Shown: positions 1-8,601, numbered from the stretch's first letter. The stretch: DNA of 64,000 nucleotides from Prolixibacteraceae bacterium (GCA_025210775.1 JAOARB010000026.1:1-64000), one strand, 5' to 3'. Notes: generated by a model from the letters alone, not told the origin. Translations and numbers: made by a program.

Positions 1-338
1 GACTAACCAACCACCAAGAGAAGAGATTTCATAGATTTTAGATATAGATAGTTGGTTTTAGTTTAGTGTTAAGGGAATAACACATTTTTTTCATAAGCAG
101 ATATTTACATTGGTTGAATCCTTCGGGATTCAACTAATTATTCTGACTAACCAACCACCAAGAGAAGAGATTTCATAGATTTTAGATATAGATAGTTGGT
201 TTTAGTTTAGTGTTAAGGGAATAACACATTTTTTTCATAAGCAGATATTTACATTGGTTGAATCCTTTGGGATTCAACTAATTATTCTGACTAACCAACC
301 ACCAAGAGAATAGATTTTAGATATAGATAATTGATTTT
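1..338. repeat. Tandem 144-bp repeat, two full copies plus a decayed third
   Basis: Positions 1-144 and 145-288 are identical except for one base (C124 versus T268). A third copy starts at 289 with the same opening bases but has an internal deletion and fades after about 338. Another fragment of the unit recurs at 495-535. Each full unit holds two inverted repeats: GTGTTA/TAACAC (66-71 with 78-83), followed by a T run, and GTTGAATCC/GGATTCAAC (113-121 with 126-134, second copy 257-265 with 270-278). The array touches the window edge, so its true length is unknown. No open reading frame crosses it. Confidence 0.9.
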
Positions 339-1008
339 AGTTTCGAGTTATTCATACTTTTAAGGATAACGAGGAAACGGGCTTTTACCATAGTTTTTTT
401 GCAATAAAAATTATTACACTTTGATCCTAAACTTAAAAAGATTTCATCTTAAAGAAGGATCTTATTTTTAAAGATAGTTTTTCATAATTTTATATAGATA
501 GTTGGTTTTAGTTTCGTGTTAGGGGAATAACACATGTTAGAATTGAAGTTCGGATAAAGTGTTTATTCGAACTTTTTTTATGCTCTTATATTTTATTCGA
601 TTCTGAATATTTATTCTTTTTTACCTCCTATTTTTATTAAATCCTCCCCTTAATAAAATAGCTTAATTATTGTACACTCATATTTTAGATCTATTAGAGT
701 TATGTATGATATTATGTTAGATGATTGTGACCTCTTTTTATATATTTACTTCCAGTTGTTTTGCTATGTTATAAAGCAGTTTTAATGAATTTACTTTGTT
801 GTTATTGTATTGTAAGTGTTTGTATATAAGTTGTTTTGTCTGTTTTGCCTAAAATGTCTTTTATAAGTGTTTGTATAGAGCGGTGGACAATTGTGTATGG
901 TCTTACGTACGATAGTTACATATTCTTATGTTTCAAATAACAATATTTGTAGCGGACAACCAAATAAAACATTTGTAAATCCAAAATGTATAAAAATCAA
1001 ATTAGCTT
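339..1008. other. Intergenic stretch without a gene
   Basis: No coding frame of note is visible on either strand. The stretch holds a repeat fragment at 495-535 (including the GTGTTA/TAACAC hairpin at 516-533) and a terminator-like hairpin at 547-579. The rest is AT-rich. A good -7 box for the downstream gene was not found; the closest is AACATTTG at about 968-975. Confidence 0.6.
547..579 (+). terminator. Rho-independent terminator with no gene upstream
   Basis: A 12-bp stem (547-558 with 562-573, one G-U pair) closes a three-base loop and runs into seven Ts (573-579). There is no gene on the plus strand between the window start and this site, so the transcript it ends is unknown. Confidence 0.7.
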
Positions 1009-2616
1009 ATGAATAAATTTTTACTTTTAATCGTAGTTGCACTACTTTCATTTTCAAAAGCAAGTGCAGATGTGCAAGAAGATATTTTATTTTATCCAAC
1101 AATCAAATATTTAAAAGGAGCTCATGGTGCTTTAGCTTATACCATAAAAGGTCCTGCACCTGAAACAGAAAAGATATGGAAGAGAACTAGAGCTATCGAT
1201 GCTTCTTTATTAGATTATGCTCGTCCAGTTTCTACAGACCAATACAATTATGTGACCATCAGTGCTATAAAAACAGATAAAACTTATGAGTCTACTGAAG
1301 CATGGCTTGTTTATGATGAAGTAGATTTATCTAATGTTATTGGAGGTGCGTTCTTAGATTTCTATTATTCCGTTAGAGCAATGGATAAAACTGGTGGAAA
1401 AAGTCGACTTCAACTGTTTGTTTCAACTAGTTATACGGGGACTGTGACTGATGCTGCAAATAATTGGGAAAACGTCACTCTTGAAGAATTTAAAGGCATA
1501 AACAATGATACAGGCCAAGAGTATTATCGTGAAACAGTTAATCTAGAAAAGTATAGAGGAACTTCAGTGCGTTTAGCTTTTAAATATACTTGTGATATTG
1601 CTGGTACACCTGAAACCACAGGTACACCATTAATGGTTAAAATAGGAGACTTTAGAGTAACTCAAACAATTGATAATTCTGTTTTTAAACCAATTCTTTC
1701 AGAAAATTTCGAAGATAATGGATTTGTAAGCCTTGCTGATGGAGAGTCTGGTGCTTCATATATCAATGGATATGTTTTCGGAAAAGCAGGTTCTGAATTT
1801 GAAAAAATTGCTTTTAACGAAGATACATCTGATGAAGCAGCTTATAATAGTAACAACTACTATACTTTCCGTTCTTCTGCTACAGCTGACTTCAAAGGAA
1901 AGCCAGGGGTAGACAACAGCTATATCCGACTTACTAAAGGTTCTACTTTAGATAGAGAAGCTTGGTTAATCTCTTCAGAAGTGGATCTATCTGTAGCGAC
2001 AGGAGCTTACATGGAATTTAAAAATGCTTCTCGCTTTGGTGTAAGAACAGGTTTTGTAAGAGAGCTATATGTACTAGAAGGTTACACTGCTTATGATGGT
2101 TCTGGTTCTCCTGTAGAAGGACTTACAAATGAGCAGATGCATAATATTACACTTAGAGCAACATGGTCTACGGATCTTAGTACAGGAGATTATTTTAATC
2201 CTAACTGGGTTGAGTCAGGAATGATCAACTTATCTGATTTTGTTGGTAAAAGAGTACGTATTGCTTTTAAAGTATCATATAATCTAGCAGCAGGATCTCC
2301 TATTCCATCTAACAACCTATTTATTGATGACTTAAAGGTAATGGCTGCAAAATCTACAAGTACAGGTATAGATACTCCTAAGCAAACTACCAAATGGAAT
2401 ATCTATCCAAACCCAGTTGTTTCACAATTCGCTGTTTCTGGTGCTCAGGCAGTAGATAGAATTGAGGTTTATAGCATCTTAGGAAACAAAGTAGCAGATT
2501 GGAAGATTACAAACCAAGTTGCTATAGATGCTTCTTCTCTAAATCCAGGTGTTTATTTGCTTAAGATCTACGGTGAAAGAGGAGCTGTTTCTTTCCAGAA
2601 AATAGTTAAAAAATAA
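1009..2616 (+). CDS. Secreted protein with two jelly-roll-like domains and a T9SS type A sorting domain
   Basis: This is a 535-residue protein with a clear Sec signal peptide (residues 1-20, ending KASA). Two similar domains follow, at about 40-220 and 230-445. Each carries an EAWL(V/I)..EVDLS motif and a later VRLAFK/VRIAFK strand, the pattern of the choice-of-anchor J / MAM-like beta-sandwich domains common in Bacteroidota surface proteins. The last 75 or so residues (NIYPNPV, then a short linker and VYLLKIYG) form a T9SS C-terminal domain, so the protein should cross the outer membrane by type IX secretion and be anchored or released. The binding target is unknown. It stands alone and ends in a strong terminator. 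A PorE-like T9SS component is encoded at 20.4-22.4 kb. Confidence 0.85.
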   Translation: MNKFLLLIVVALLSFSKASADVQEDILFYPTIKYLKGAHGALAYTIKGPAPETEKIWKRTRAIDASLLDYARPVSTDQYNYVTISAIKTDKTYESTEAWLVYDEVDLSNVIGGAFLDFYYSVRAMDKTGGKSRLQLFVSTSYTGTVTDAANNWENVTLEEFKGINNDTGQEYYRETVNLEKYRGTSVRLAFKYTCDIAGTPETTGTPLMVKIGDFRVTQTIDNSVFKPILSENFEDNGFVSLADGESGASYINGYVFGKAGSEFEKIAFNEDTSDEAAYNSNNYYTFRSSATADFKGKPGVDNSYIRLTKGSTLDREAWLISSEVDLSVATGAYMEFKNASRFGVRTGFVRELYVLEGYTAYDGSGSPVEGLTNEQMHNITLRATWSTDLSTGDYFNPNWVESGMINLSDFVGKRVRIAFKVSYNLAAGSPIPSNNLFIDDLKVMAAKSTSTGIDTPKQTTKWNIYPNPVVSQFAVSGAQAVDRIEVYSILGNKVADWKITNQVAIDASSLNPGVYLLKIYGERGAVSFQKIVKK

Positions 2617-2647
2617 AATTTAGTAGTTCTATATTTTTATATCAGTG

Positions 2648-2690
2648 GAGCCCTTCATGAGTCTAACTCAGAAGGGCTTCTTTGTTTTTA
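2648..2690 (+). terminator. Terminator after the T9SS cargo gene
   Basis: AGCCCTTC (2649-2656) pairs with GAAGGGCT (2671-2678), and an inner TGAGT/ACTCA stem extends it. The hairpin is followed by a T-rich tract. Confidence 0.85.
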
Positions 2691-2893
2691 ATGATAGTTT
2701 CCTTTGATCTTTTATTGACCCATTGATGTTGAGGTTCGTTGATGATGTAAACAGTGAAGTCGTCGCAGGAATATTTAATATCACTTTGTTACCTTATTAC
2801 GGCTTTTGAATAGGAGATGATGTTGAAGAAAGAGAGAAAATATCGTCTTTCAATATAGGTTCTATGTGATATTAAAATAGTAGCATCTTAGGA

Positions 2894-2927
2894 TAAAAAG
2901 ATAGGGAACCCCAAACGGGATCCCCTA
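2894..2927 (-). terminator. Terminator after the lptG-like gene
   Basis: Read on the minus strand, a G/C-rich stem (2917-2927 with 2902-2912, one internal mismatch) with a 4-base loop is followed by TCTTTTTAT. It ends the tgt-lptG unit. Confidence 0.7.
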
Positions 2928-2993
2928 TTTCATATATATCTTACCGATAATAATTGTCTTAATGAGGGAGTATTCTTTAATTGATAGAATATC

Positions 2994-4085
2994 CTATTTC
3001 GATGCCCATCGATAGAGAATAAATGCAATAATCGAATAGACCACGTTAGGAATCCATACAGCTATAAACGGGTCTGTAGAACCACTAACTGCAAATACTT
3101 TGGTTACCTGCATAAACATAATGTACGAGAAGCTTAGAAGAAGTCCAAGTGCAATATGAATACCAATACCTCCTCTTGTTTTACGAGATGCCAATGCCAC
3201 TCCAATTATTGTCAATATAAAGGTAGAGAATGGTCCCGATGTCCTTTCGTGTTGCATGATCTGGTACTCTTCGAGATTGGAGACCCCTCTTAGCTTTTGG
3301 TTGTCAATGAACTTCTTTAGTTGAAAAAGATTCATCTTTTCCGCCTCATTGACACGTGTTTTAAACTCTTTGGGAACAATACTTAATGTCGTATCTATTT
3401 TCTTACCGAAGGTAAGCGTCTCTTTTCCATCAGCTGCAATATCACGTATATAGTAGTCGTGGATGGTCCATTTCTCTTTTTTATTGTCCCATCGGATATA
3501 TTGAGAAACCAATTTCGAAACCAACTTATTGTCTTCGATCTTCTCTAATGCAAATCGGTGCCCTGTATCGGTGTTTACGTTGTACCTACTCATATACATA
3601 TAAACGCCTGGGTTCAATTGTTTATGAATATTGGTCTCTGTATTATAATATTTCCCTTTAATGTATTTGTTCTTGAAATCCAACATCTTAATGTTAGAAT
3701 GGGGGATAACAAAATTACCCAGAACCCACGATAAAGAAGCAATAATTAAAGCCGAAGCAATATAGGGTCGCATCATTCTTCGGTAGGTAATACCACCTGC
3801 AAGTATTCCAATTATCTCAGAATTAGATGCCATCTTAGAGGTAAAGAATATTACAGAAATAAATGTAAATAAACCTATAAACAGATTGGCAAAATAGGGA
3901 ATCCAGTTTAGATAGAAATCAAAAATGATGGCTCTTAGAGGTGCATCATTATCAATAAAATCGTCCACGTGTTCACTAATGTCAAAAACAATAGAGATAC
4001 TTAGAATAAGCGTAATAGAGAGAAAGAAAGTTCCGAGGAACTTTCTCATTATATAAAGATCTATTTTTTGTAAGAATGGCTTCAT
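2994..4085 (-). CDS. LptF/LptG-family LPS export permease
   Basis: The 363-residue protein matches the YjgP/YjgQ (LptF/LptG) family: an N-terminal membrane segment after IDLYIMRKFLG, two further helices around residues 40-100, a long periplasmic beta-jellyroll part, then three C-terminal helices. Such proteins form the inner-membrane part of the LptB2FG transporter that extracts lipopolysaccharide for transport to the outer membrane. Which of LptF or LptG it is cannot be decided from sequence alone. I place the start at 4085, giving the usual family N-terminus and a 20-bp gap after tgt. An ATG at 4148 would add 21 residues but overlap tgt by 43 bp. Probably co-transcribed with tgt, an arrangement I recall from other Bacteroidota. 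Confidence 0.85.
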   Translation of the reverse strand: MKPFLQKIDLYIMRKFLGTFFLSITLILSISIVFDISEHVDDFIDNDAPLRAIIFDFYLNWIPYFANLFIGLFTFISVIFFTSKMASNSEIIGILAGGITYRRMMRPYIASALIIASLSWVLGNFVIPHSNIKMLDFKNKYIKGKYYNTETNIHKQLNPGVYMYMSRYNVNTDTGHRFALEKIEDNKLVSKLVSQYIRWDNKKEKWTIHDYYIRDIAADGKETLTFGKKIDTTLSIVPKEFKTRVNEAEKMNLFQLKKFIDNQKLRGVSNLEEYQIMQHERTSGPFSTFILTIIGVALASRKTRGGIGIHIALGLLLSFSYIMFMQVTKVFAVSGSTDPFIAVWIPNVVYSIIAFILYRWASK

Positions 4086-4105
4086 ATGTTTCTTCGATGA
4101 TTGTA

Positions 4106-5236
4106 TTATAACCTTCTGCTCAATTGTTTTACCATGCGTGCTTTCCATTCAGGGAAAGTGCCATCAAGGATTTGTTTACGAGCTTCTCTTACTAATGAAA
4201 GATAGAAGGTCAAGTTATGTATACTTCCAATTTGAGCACCCAACATCTCTTTTGATTTGAAAAGGTGTCTAACATATGCTTTGGTATAGGCTTGATCTAC
4301 ATATGAAGTACCACTAGGATCAAGAGGAGAGAAGTCGTTAGCCCATTTCTGGTTTCTCATATTCATCACCCCATTCCATGTGAAAAGCATTCCGTTACGA
4401 CCATTACGAGTAGGCATCACGCAGTCAAACATATCTACACCACGATCGATATTCTCTAGAATATTTACAGGCGTTCCTACCCCCATCAAATATCTAGGTT
4501 TATCTTGAGGAAGAACATCGTTAACCACCTCCACCATAGAATACATGTCTTGTTCGCTTTCTCCAACAGATAGACCACCAATAGCATATCCATCTCTGTC
4601 GAAGCTTGCAACATGCTCTGCAGCTTTTATACGTAGGTCTTTATAGACACACCCTTGAACGATTGGGAAAAGTGTTTGATTGTAACCATACTTAGGTTTG
4701 GTCTCATCAAAACGTTTAACACATCTTTCCAACCACCTTTGTGTCAAGGCTAGAGATTTCTTTGCGTATGCATAATCCGCATCTCCAGGAGTACATTCAT
4801 CAAATGCCATAATGATATCGGCACCGATAGTACGTTGCGTGTCCATTACGTTTTCTGGAGTAAATAAGTGCTTAGATCCATCAATGTGAGAACTAAACTG
4901 TGCACCCTCTTCTGTCAGCTTACGAATCTCGCCAAGAGAGAATACTTGAAACCCTCCACTATCAGTCAAGATAGGTCCATTCCATCCATTAAATTTATGA
5001 AGACCACCCGCTTTTTCGATGGTGTCCAAACCTGGACGAAGGTATAGGTGGTAAGTGTTTCCTAAAATAATTTGGGCTTTTACATCGTCTGTAAGATCTT
5101 TTAGGTGAAGTCCTTTTACAGATCCAATGGTACCTACTGGCATAAAGATCGGAGTTTCAGTCTCACCGTGATCGGTGGTGATTTTTCCTGCTCTAGCTTT
5201 GGTGCCTTTTGCTTTATGTATGAGTTCGAATTTCAC
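4106..5236 (-). CDS. tgt: Queuine tRNA-ribosyltransferase
   Basis: Tgt exchanges guanine 34 for a queuine precursor in tRNAs with GUN anticodons. The 376 residues cover the full family length. Visible motifs are GNTYHLYLRPG, LTDSGGFQVFS (general catalytic Asp), GGLSVGE (substrate pocket), MGVGTP, and DCVMPTRNGRNG (nucleophilic Asp plus tRNA-binding loop). The C-terminal zinc site is odd: where most bacterial enzymes have a CxCxxC cluster, this one reads DPSGTSYVDQAY with no cysteines, although the later His (SIHN) is kept. Residues needed for base exchange remain, so I expect an active enzyme. It is the first gene of a two-gene unit with the LptG-like gene. A -7 box lies at 5305-5312 on the minus strand. 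Confidence 0.95.
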   Translation of the reverse strand: MKFELIHKAKGTKARAGKITTDHGETETPIFMPVGTIGSVKGLHLKDLTDDVKAQIILGNTYHLYLRPGLDTIEKAGGLHKFNGWNGPILTDSGGFQVFSLGEIRKLTEEGAQFSSHIDGSKHLFTPENVMDTQRTIGADIIMAFDECTPGDADYAYAKKSLALTQRWLERCVKRFDETKPKYGYNQTLFPIVQGCVYKDLRIKAAEHVASFDRDGYAIGGLSVGESEQDMYSMVEVVNDVLPQDKPRYLMGVGTPVNILENIDRGVDMFDCVMPTRNGRNGMLFTWNGVMNMRNQKWANDFSPLDPSGTSYVDQAYTKAYVRHLFKSKEMLGAQIGSIHNLTFYLSLVREARKQILDGTFPEWKARMVKQLSRRL

Positions 5237-5304
5237 GTTGTCTATATTTTAAACTTGATAACTTATTTAGAGAAAAAAGATAAGTTCTCTTGAACGTTTG
5301 GTCA

Positions 5305-5312
5305 CAAAGATA
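5305..5312 (-). promoter_or_regulatory. -7 box for tgt
   Basis: On the minus strand this reads TATCTTTG, a perfect match to the Bacteroidota TAnnTTTG -7 element, about 70 bp upstream of the tgt start. No good -33 TTTG is seen. Confidence 0.5.
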
Positions 5313-5538
5313 GTTATTATCTTAGTTTTCGAATATATTTCACCAAAAGGATCGATGTTTGGTCGCAAAAAGAGTAGCAATTTATTCTTTTTTAGGGTTC
5401 GATTTTTAATTTATCATACTCAAAGCTCATTTTTTATCCTTTTTCCTAGAACTATAAGGTCGTCTTATACTCCCTCTCAAATAATACATAATTTCATTGC
5501 AGCTTAATATAATGATCGTTACTTGGAAATATCATGCC

Positions 5539-5676
5539 CATATTAACTTCATATCAACTTCACTCTAGAGTAAAGTTGACATAACGTATAAGTGAACATG
5601 ATATGAAGTTGATATGAACTTGATGTGAAGTTGATATGAATTTGATCATAATTTGATCTGAAAATGTTGTGAAGCT
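5539..5676. repeat. Inverted array of 11-bp repeats, locus 1
   Basis: On the right, seven head-to-tail units of the GATATGAAGTT type follow with an exact 11-bp step from 5600 (5600, 5611, 5622, 5633, 5644, 5655, 5666), clear at first and decaying later. On the left, two units in the opposite orientation (AACTTCATATC at 5545, AACTTCACTCT at 5556) precede a 26-bp spacer. The inner arms 5539-5564 and 5591-5616 pair over 26 positions with three mismatches. A second locus of the same design lies at 48523-48610. Confidence 0.85.
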
Positions 5677-6124
5677 GAAATGACGAAAATATACAGTTGA
5701 GTTGAACTTAAGTATTATTACGTAGCTGTAAGTCTGTTGTTTTATAATGGTTTAGGGTGTGTTTAATTTACATTCCACAAAAATGTATAAAACGCGTTTA
5801 AATTTACACGCTTCTAAATTCAAACGTCTCAAATATTCAAATGTATCATATTGATTTTAGGTCTCTATTTTTTATGAAATAGTGTAGTTATAAATATCCA
5901 TTGTAATAGAATCATAAATGCATTGCTATTCTTATTGCAAAAAGGTTGTTTAATGAAGGGAGATACACGAGACGTTTAATCGACAAAGTCTATTCAATGG
6001 CAGCGTTTTATTCTTAATCTAGATTTTAATCGTAATGTTGGAAAAATAGAATAGGAAAAAGGGGTTCTTTTTTGTTATTTATTTTAGATGGGGTTAAAAC
6101 GTTTTCTTTATTGATAGGAAAAGG

Positions 6125-6156
6125 TTTTATTCTCTATTAAATTATATGTAATTTTG
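6125..6156 (+). promoter_or_regulatory. Promoter of the glycosyltransferase-sigma-rsmG operon
   Basis: The -7 box TAATTTTG (6149-6156) matches TAnnTTTG. TTTT at 6125-6128 stands 20 bp upstream in the -33 position. It lies about 50 bp before the chosen ATG at 6209. Confidence 0.5.
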
Positions 6157-6208
6157 ATATATTATGTAGCCTGTAGTGCAAGAATTGTTATCAACTAAAA
6201 AATGTTAT

Positions 6209-7375
6209 ATGTCTCTTACACAGGAGTTTTTCTATTCTTTGTTCCCGAGTTTTGAATATGGAAAAGTGAATTCAATGGAGTTAACAGCTCTGATTCTATT
6301 GATAATCTTTCTCGTTTATTATGTTTTATCTGATTTAAGAAGGTTAAGATTTTTTAAAAAGAATCGTTCCCAAGATAATAATGGCTCAAAAGGGGTTTCG
6401 TTAGTGATTCCAACAAGAAATCATTACGATGTTTTAAAACCTGTTTTGGACTCTTTACTAAAACAAGATTATCCAGACTTTGAAGTCGTTGTGGTGGATG
6501 ACTGTTCCGAAGATAGTACACCTATTCAGCTTCAGAAGATGACCCAAGAGTATGATAATCTAATTTTCACAAGGGTTTTTAATGATACCAATTTTTCGAA
6601 TGCGCTATCTTTAACGATGGGAGTGCGTGCTTCAACCAAAGAATGGGTTGTTTTTTTAACGCCAAACATGCAGCCGGTAGAGTCTAACTATTTGAGTATG
6701 TTGATGTCAAATGTAAAAGACAACGACACCTTTGTACAAGGTTTATGTAACTATGAGTCCCACAAATGCTTAAGTAATTATTTTTTAAGACTTCATTTGT
6801 TTAAGTATGGCGTGGATTATTTTACAAATGCCAATATGAGTTCCCTGGTTCCTGCGCTTCCGTATAATATAGGGTATAAGCGTTCTGCCTTTGAACACAC
6901 CAAAGGATTTAGAGCGTTTTTGGATGAGAAATTCTATGTTAACGAATGGTATTCTCATGGACTAACCAAAGGTAAGGCAGGTGTGGCTATGGCTTTAGAT
7001 TCAGGATCTAAAGTCACTCTTACGGATCCTTATGAGAGAGATGACTTTATGAACCAAAGAGAAAAATATTTGTTGATAAAGCAAAGGTATGGATTTGGTC
7101 AAAAGGTATTAAGTTTTATTCGAAATTGGGGATGGGTAGTAGCTACTTCTTCATTGCTATTTTTAGCATTTAACTCTATCTACAAATATTGGGGGTTAAT
7201 GTTTTTTCTTTTATTTTCTTTGGTCCATCTTTTGGTGGTATATATGATTTCCAAACAAGTAAAAGAGAAAATTTATATTGTCTTAGAGTATTTGTCTCGG
7301 ATACTTTGGCCTTTCTATAGTTTTTATTACTGGATGAAATTGCACATTGCTAGACAAAGAAGAAAATGGAATTAA
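6209..7375 (+). CDS. Membrane-anchored family 2 glycosyltransferase
   Basis: A 388-residue protein with an N-terminal membrane helix (about 25-45), a GT-A domain from about 65 (SLVIPTRNHYD, then VVVVDDCSEDSTP with the sugar-nucleotide-binding Asp), and two or more C-terminal helices (about 310-360). It probably moves a sugar from a nucleotide donor to a lipid or polysaccharide acceptor at the inner membrane; the substrate cannot be told. I chose ATG 6209; a GTG at 6176 would add 11 residues and an ATG at 6275 would remove 22. Its stop overlaps the sigma factor start by 10 bp, so the two are translationally linked. Confidence 0.8.
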   Translation: MSLTQEFFYSLFPSFEYGKVNSMELTALILLIIFLVYYVLSDLRRLRFFKKNRSQDNNGSKGVSLVIPTRNHYDVLKPVLDSLLKQDYPDFEVVVVDDCSEDSTPIQLQKMTQEYDNLIFTRVFNDTNFSNALSLTMGVRASTKEWVVFLTPNMQPVESNYLSMLMSNVKDNDTFVQGLCNYESHKCLSNYFLRLHLFKYGVDYFTNANMSSLVPALPYNIGYKRSAFEHTKGFRAFLDEKFYVNEWYSHGLTKGKAGVAMALDSGSKVTLTDPYERDDFMNQREKYLLIKQRYGFGQKVLSFIRNWGWVVATSSLLFLAFNSIYKYWGLMFFLLFSLVHLLVVYMISKQVKEKIYIVLEYLSRILWPFYSFYYWMKLHIARQRRKWN

Positions 7376-7977
7376 AAGGATCAAAAGATAGTTGGGTTGA
7401 CGCCTATTGGGTTGAACGAGCGAAAAATGGGGATAGAAATGCATTTTCTGAGCTGTTGGATCGATATTACGCAGGAGTGTATCAATGGATACGAGCGTTG
7501 GTCTCTTCTGACCAAGAGGCCGAGGATCTTTCTATTGAGTCCTTTACGAAAGCTTTCATAAATATTGCATCCTATCGTAAGGAGTATGCTTTTAGTACAT
7601 GGTTATTTAGAATCGCTAAAAATCATTGTATTGATTATATGAGAAGAAATAAACATCCCTTGATGTTTACCGATCAATTCTATATACTTGAGAATTCGTT
7701 GGAGAGTTGTATGGACAGTATAAATGAAACTCCAGAGACGATACTTGTAAAGCAGCAGACAGGACAAGCAGTGCAAAAAGTAGTGAATGATTTGAATCCT
7801 CATTACTCAAAATTGATTCAATTGAGATATTTTCATGATTATTCTTATGTTGAAATATCAAAAGCACTAAATTTGTCGGTTGATATGATTAAAGTTCAAT
7901 TGTTTCGTGCTAAGAAACGATTGAAAATTATGGTGCAGAAAGAAGATTTTAAAAAGTCGATAGGCTTCGAGAAGTAA
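7366..7977 (+). CDS. ECF-type sigma-70 family RNA polymerase sigma factor
   Basis: At 203 residues it has only the two core sigma domains. Region 2 lies at about 20-95 (FSELLDRYYAGVYQWI, AEDLSIESFTKAF, FSTWLFRIAKNHCIDYMRR) and region 4 at about 130-185 (LIQLRYFHDYSYVEISKALNLS, a helix-turn-helix ending in LFRAKKRLK). It should direct RNA polymerase to a set of special promoters. No anti-sigma factor gene is adjacent, unlike many ECF loci. The ATG overlaps the upstream glycosyltransferase by 10 bp and rsmG starts 3 bp after the stop, so all three genes form a tight operon. Confidence 0.9.
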   Translation: MELKGSKDSWVDAYWVERAKNGDRNAFSELLDRYYAGVYQWIRALVSSDQEAEDLSIESFTKAFINIASYRKEYAFSTWLFRIAKNHCIDYMRRNKHPLMFTDQFYILENSLESCMDSINETPETILVKQQTGQAVQKVVNDLNPHYSKLIQLRYFHDYSYVEISKALNLSVDMIKVQLFRAKKRLKIMVQKEDFKKSIGFEK

Positions 7978-7980
7978 TTT

Positions 7981-8601
7981 ATGGATATTATATTAAAATA
8001 TTTCCCCGATCTAACGGAGGAGCAGAAAGAGCGTTTTGCAATGTTAGAATCATTGTATACCGAATGGAATGAGCAAGTGAATGTGATCTCTCGTAAAGAT
8101 ATTCAACAACTTTATGAGCGTCATGTTTTGCATTCATTATCCATTGCTAAAGTGATGCAATTTAAGCCTGGAACGAAGATCCTAGATGTGGGTACTGGTG
8201 GTGGATTCCCTGGAATACCATTGGCTATTTTGTTCCCTGAAGCAGAATTTTTCTGTGTCGACGCTATTGGGAAAAAAATTAAAGTAGTAAATGGAGTAGC
8301 TCAAGCTTTAGGTTTAACCAACCTTAGAGCAGAACATTTAAGGGTGCAGAGTGTGAAGGAAAAATTTGATTTTGTGGTTAGTAGAGCCGTTACGGCATTC
8401 CCAAAATTTGTCTCTATGTCACGTTCCGTTGTGCGAAAAGAATCATTTAATGATCTGGCAAATGGAATTTTATACATCAAAGGTGGTGACTTTATGGATG
8501 AGATTGCTAACTTTGGCGACAAATGTACTTTGTATCCTGTTTCAGATTTTTTTGATGAAGAATTTTTTGAAACAAAAAAAGTGATACATTTGGCATTGTA
8601 A
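7981..8601 (+). CDS. rsmG: 16S rRNA (guanine-527 N7)-methyltransferase
   Basis: RsmG methylates G527 of 16S rRNA using S-adenosylmethionine. The 206 residues match the family length. The SAM-binding motif ILDVGTGGGFPGIPLAI is at about 62-78, preceded by the family signature ERHVLHSLS, and VSRAV follows at about 130. It is the third gene of the glycosyltransferase-sigma operon, with a 3-bp gap to the sigma factor. Confidence 0.95.
   Translation: MDIILKYFPDLTEEQKERFAMLESLYTEWNEQVNVISRKDIQQLYERHVLHSLSIAKVMQFKPGTKILDVGTGGGFPGIPLAILFPEAEFFCVDAIGKKIKVVNGVAQALGLTNLRAEHLRVQSVKEKFDFVVSRAVTAFPKFVSMSRSVVRKESFNDLANGILYIKGGDFMDEIANFGDKCTLYPVSDFFDEEFFETKKVIHLAL

Larger units (their letters stand above)
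2617..2993. other. Convergent intergenic region
   Basis: It contains the plus-strand terminator at 2648-2690 and a minus-strand terminator at 2894-2927. Between them, from about 2691 to 2893, I see no gene or recognisable RNA. Confidence 0.6.
5237..6148. other. Long intergenic stretch with an 11-bp repeat array
   Basis: More than 900 bases without a convincing gene; the short frames inside it lack family-like features. It carries the tgt promoter box, the inverted array of 11-bp repeats at 5539-5676, and the promoter of the next operon at the right end. The part from about 5690 to 6120 is AT-rich and shows nothing I recognise. Confidence 0.6.

Noticed and set aside
1..338. CRISPR array
   Set aside because: The unit is 144 bp and tandem without variable spacers, and no cas genes are present.
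5298..5507. Short plus-strand frame in the tgt upstream region
   Set aside because: AT-rich, no recognisable features, and it covers the tgt promoter box.
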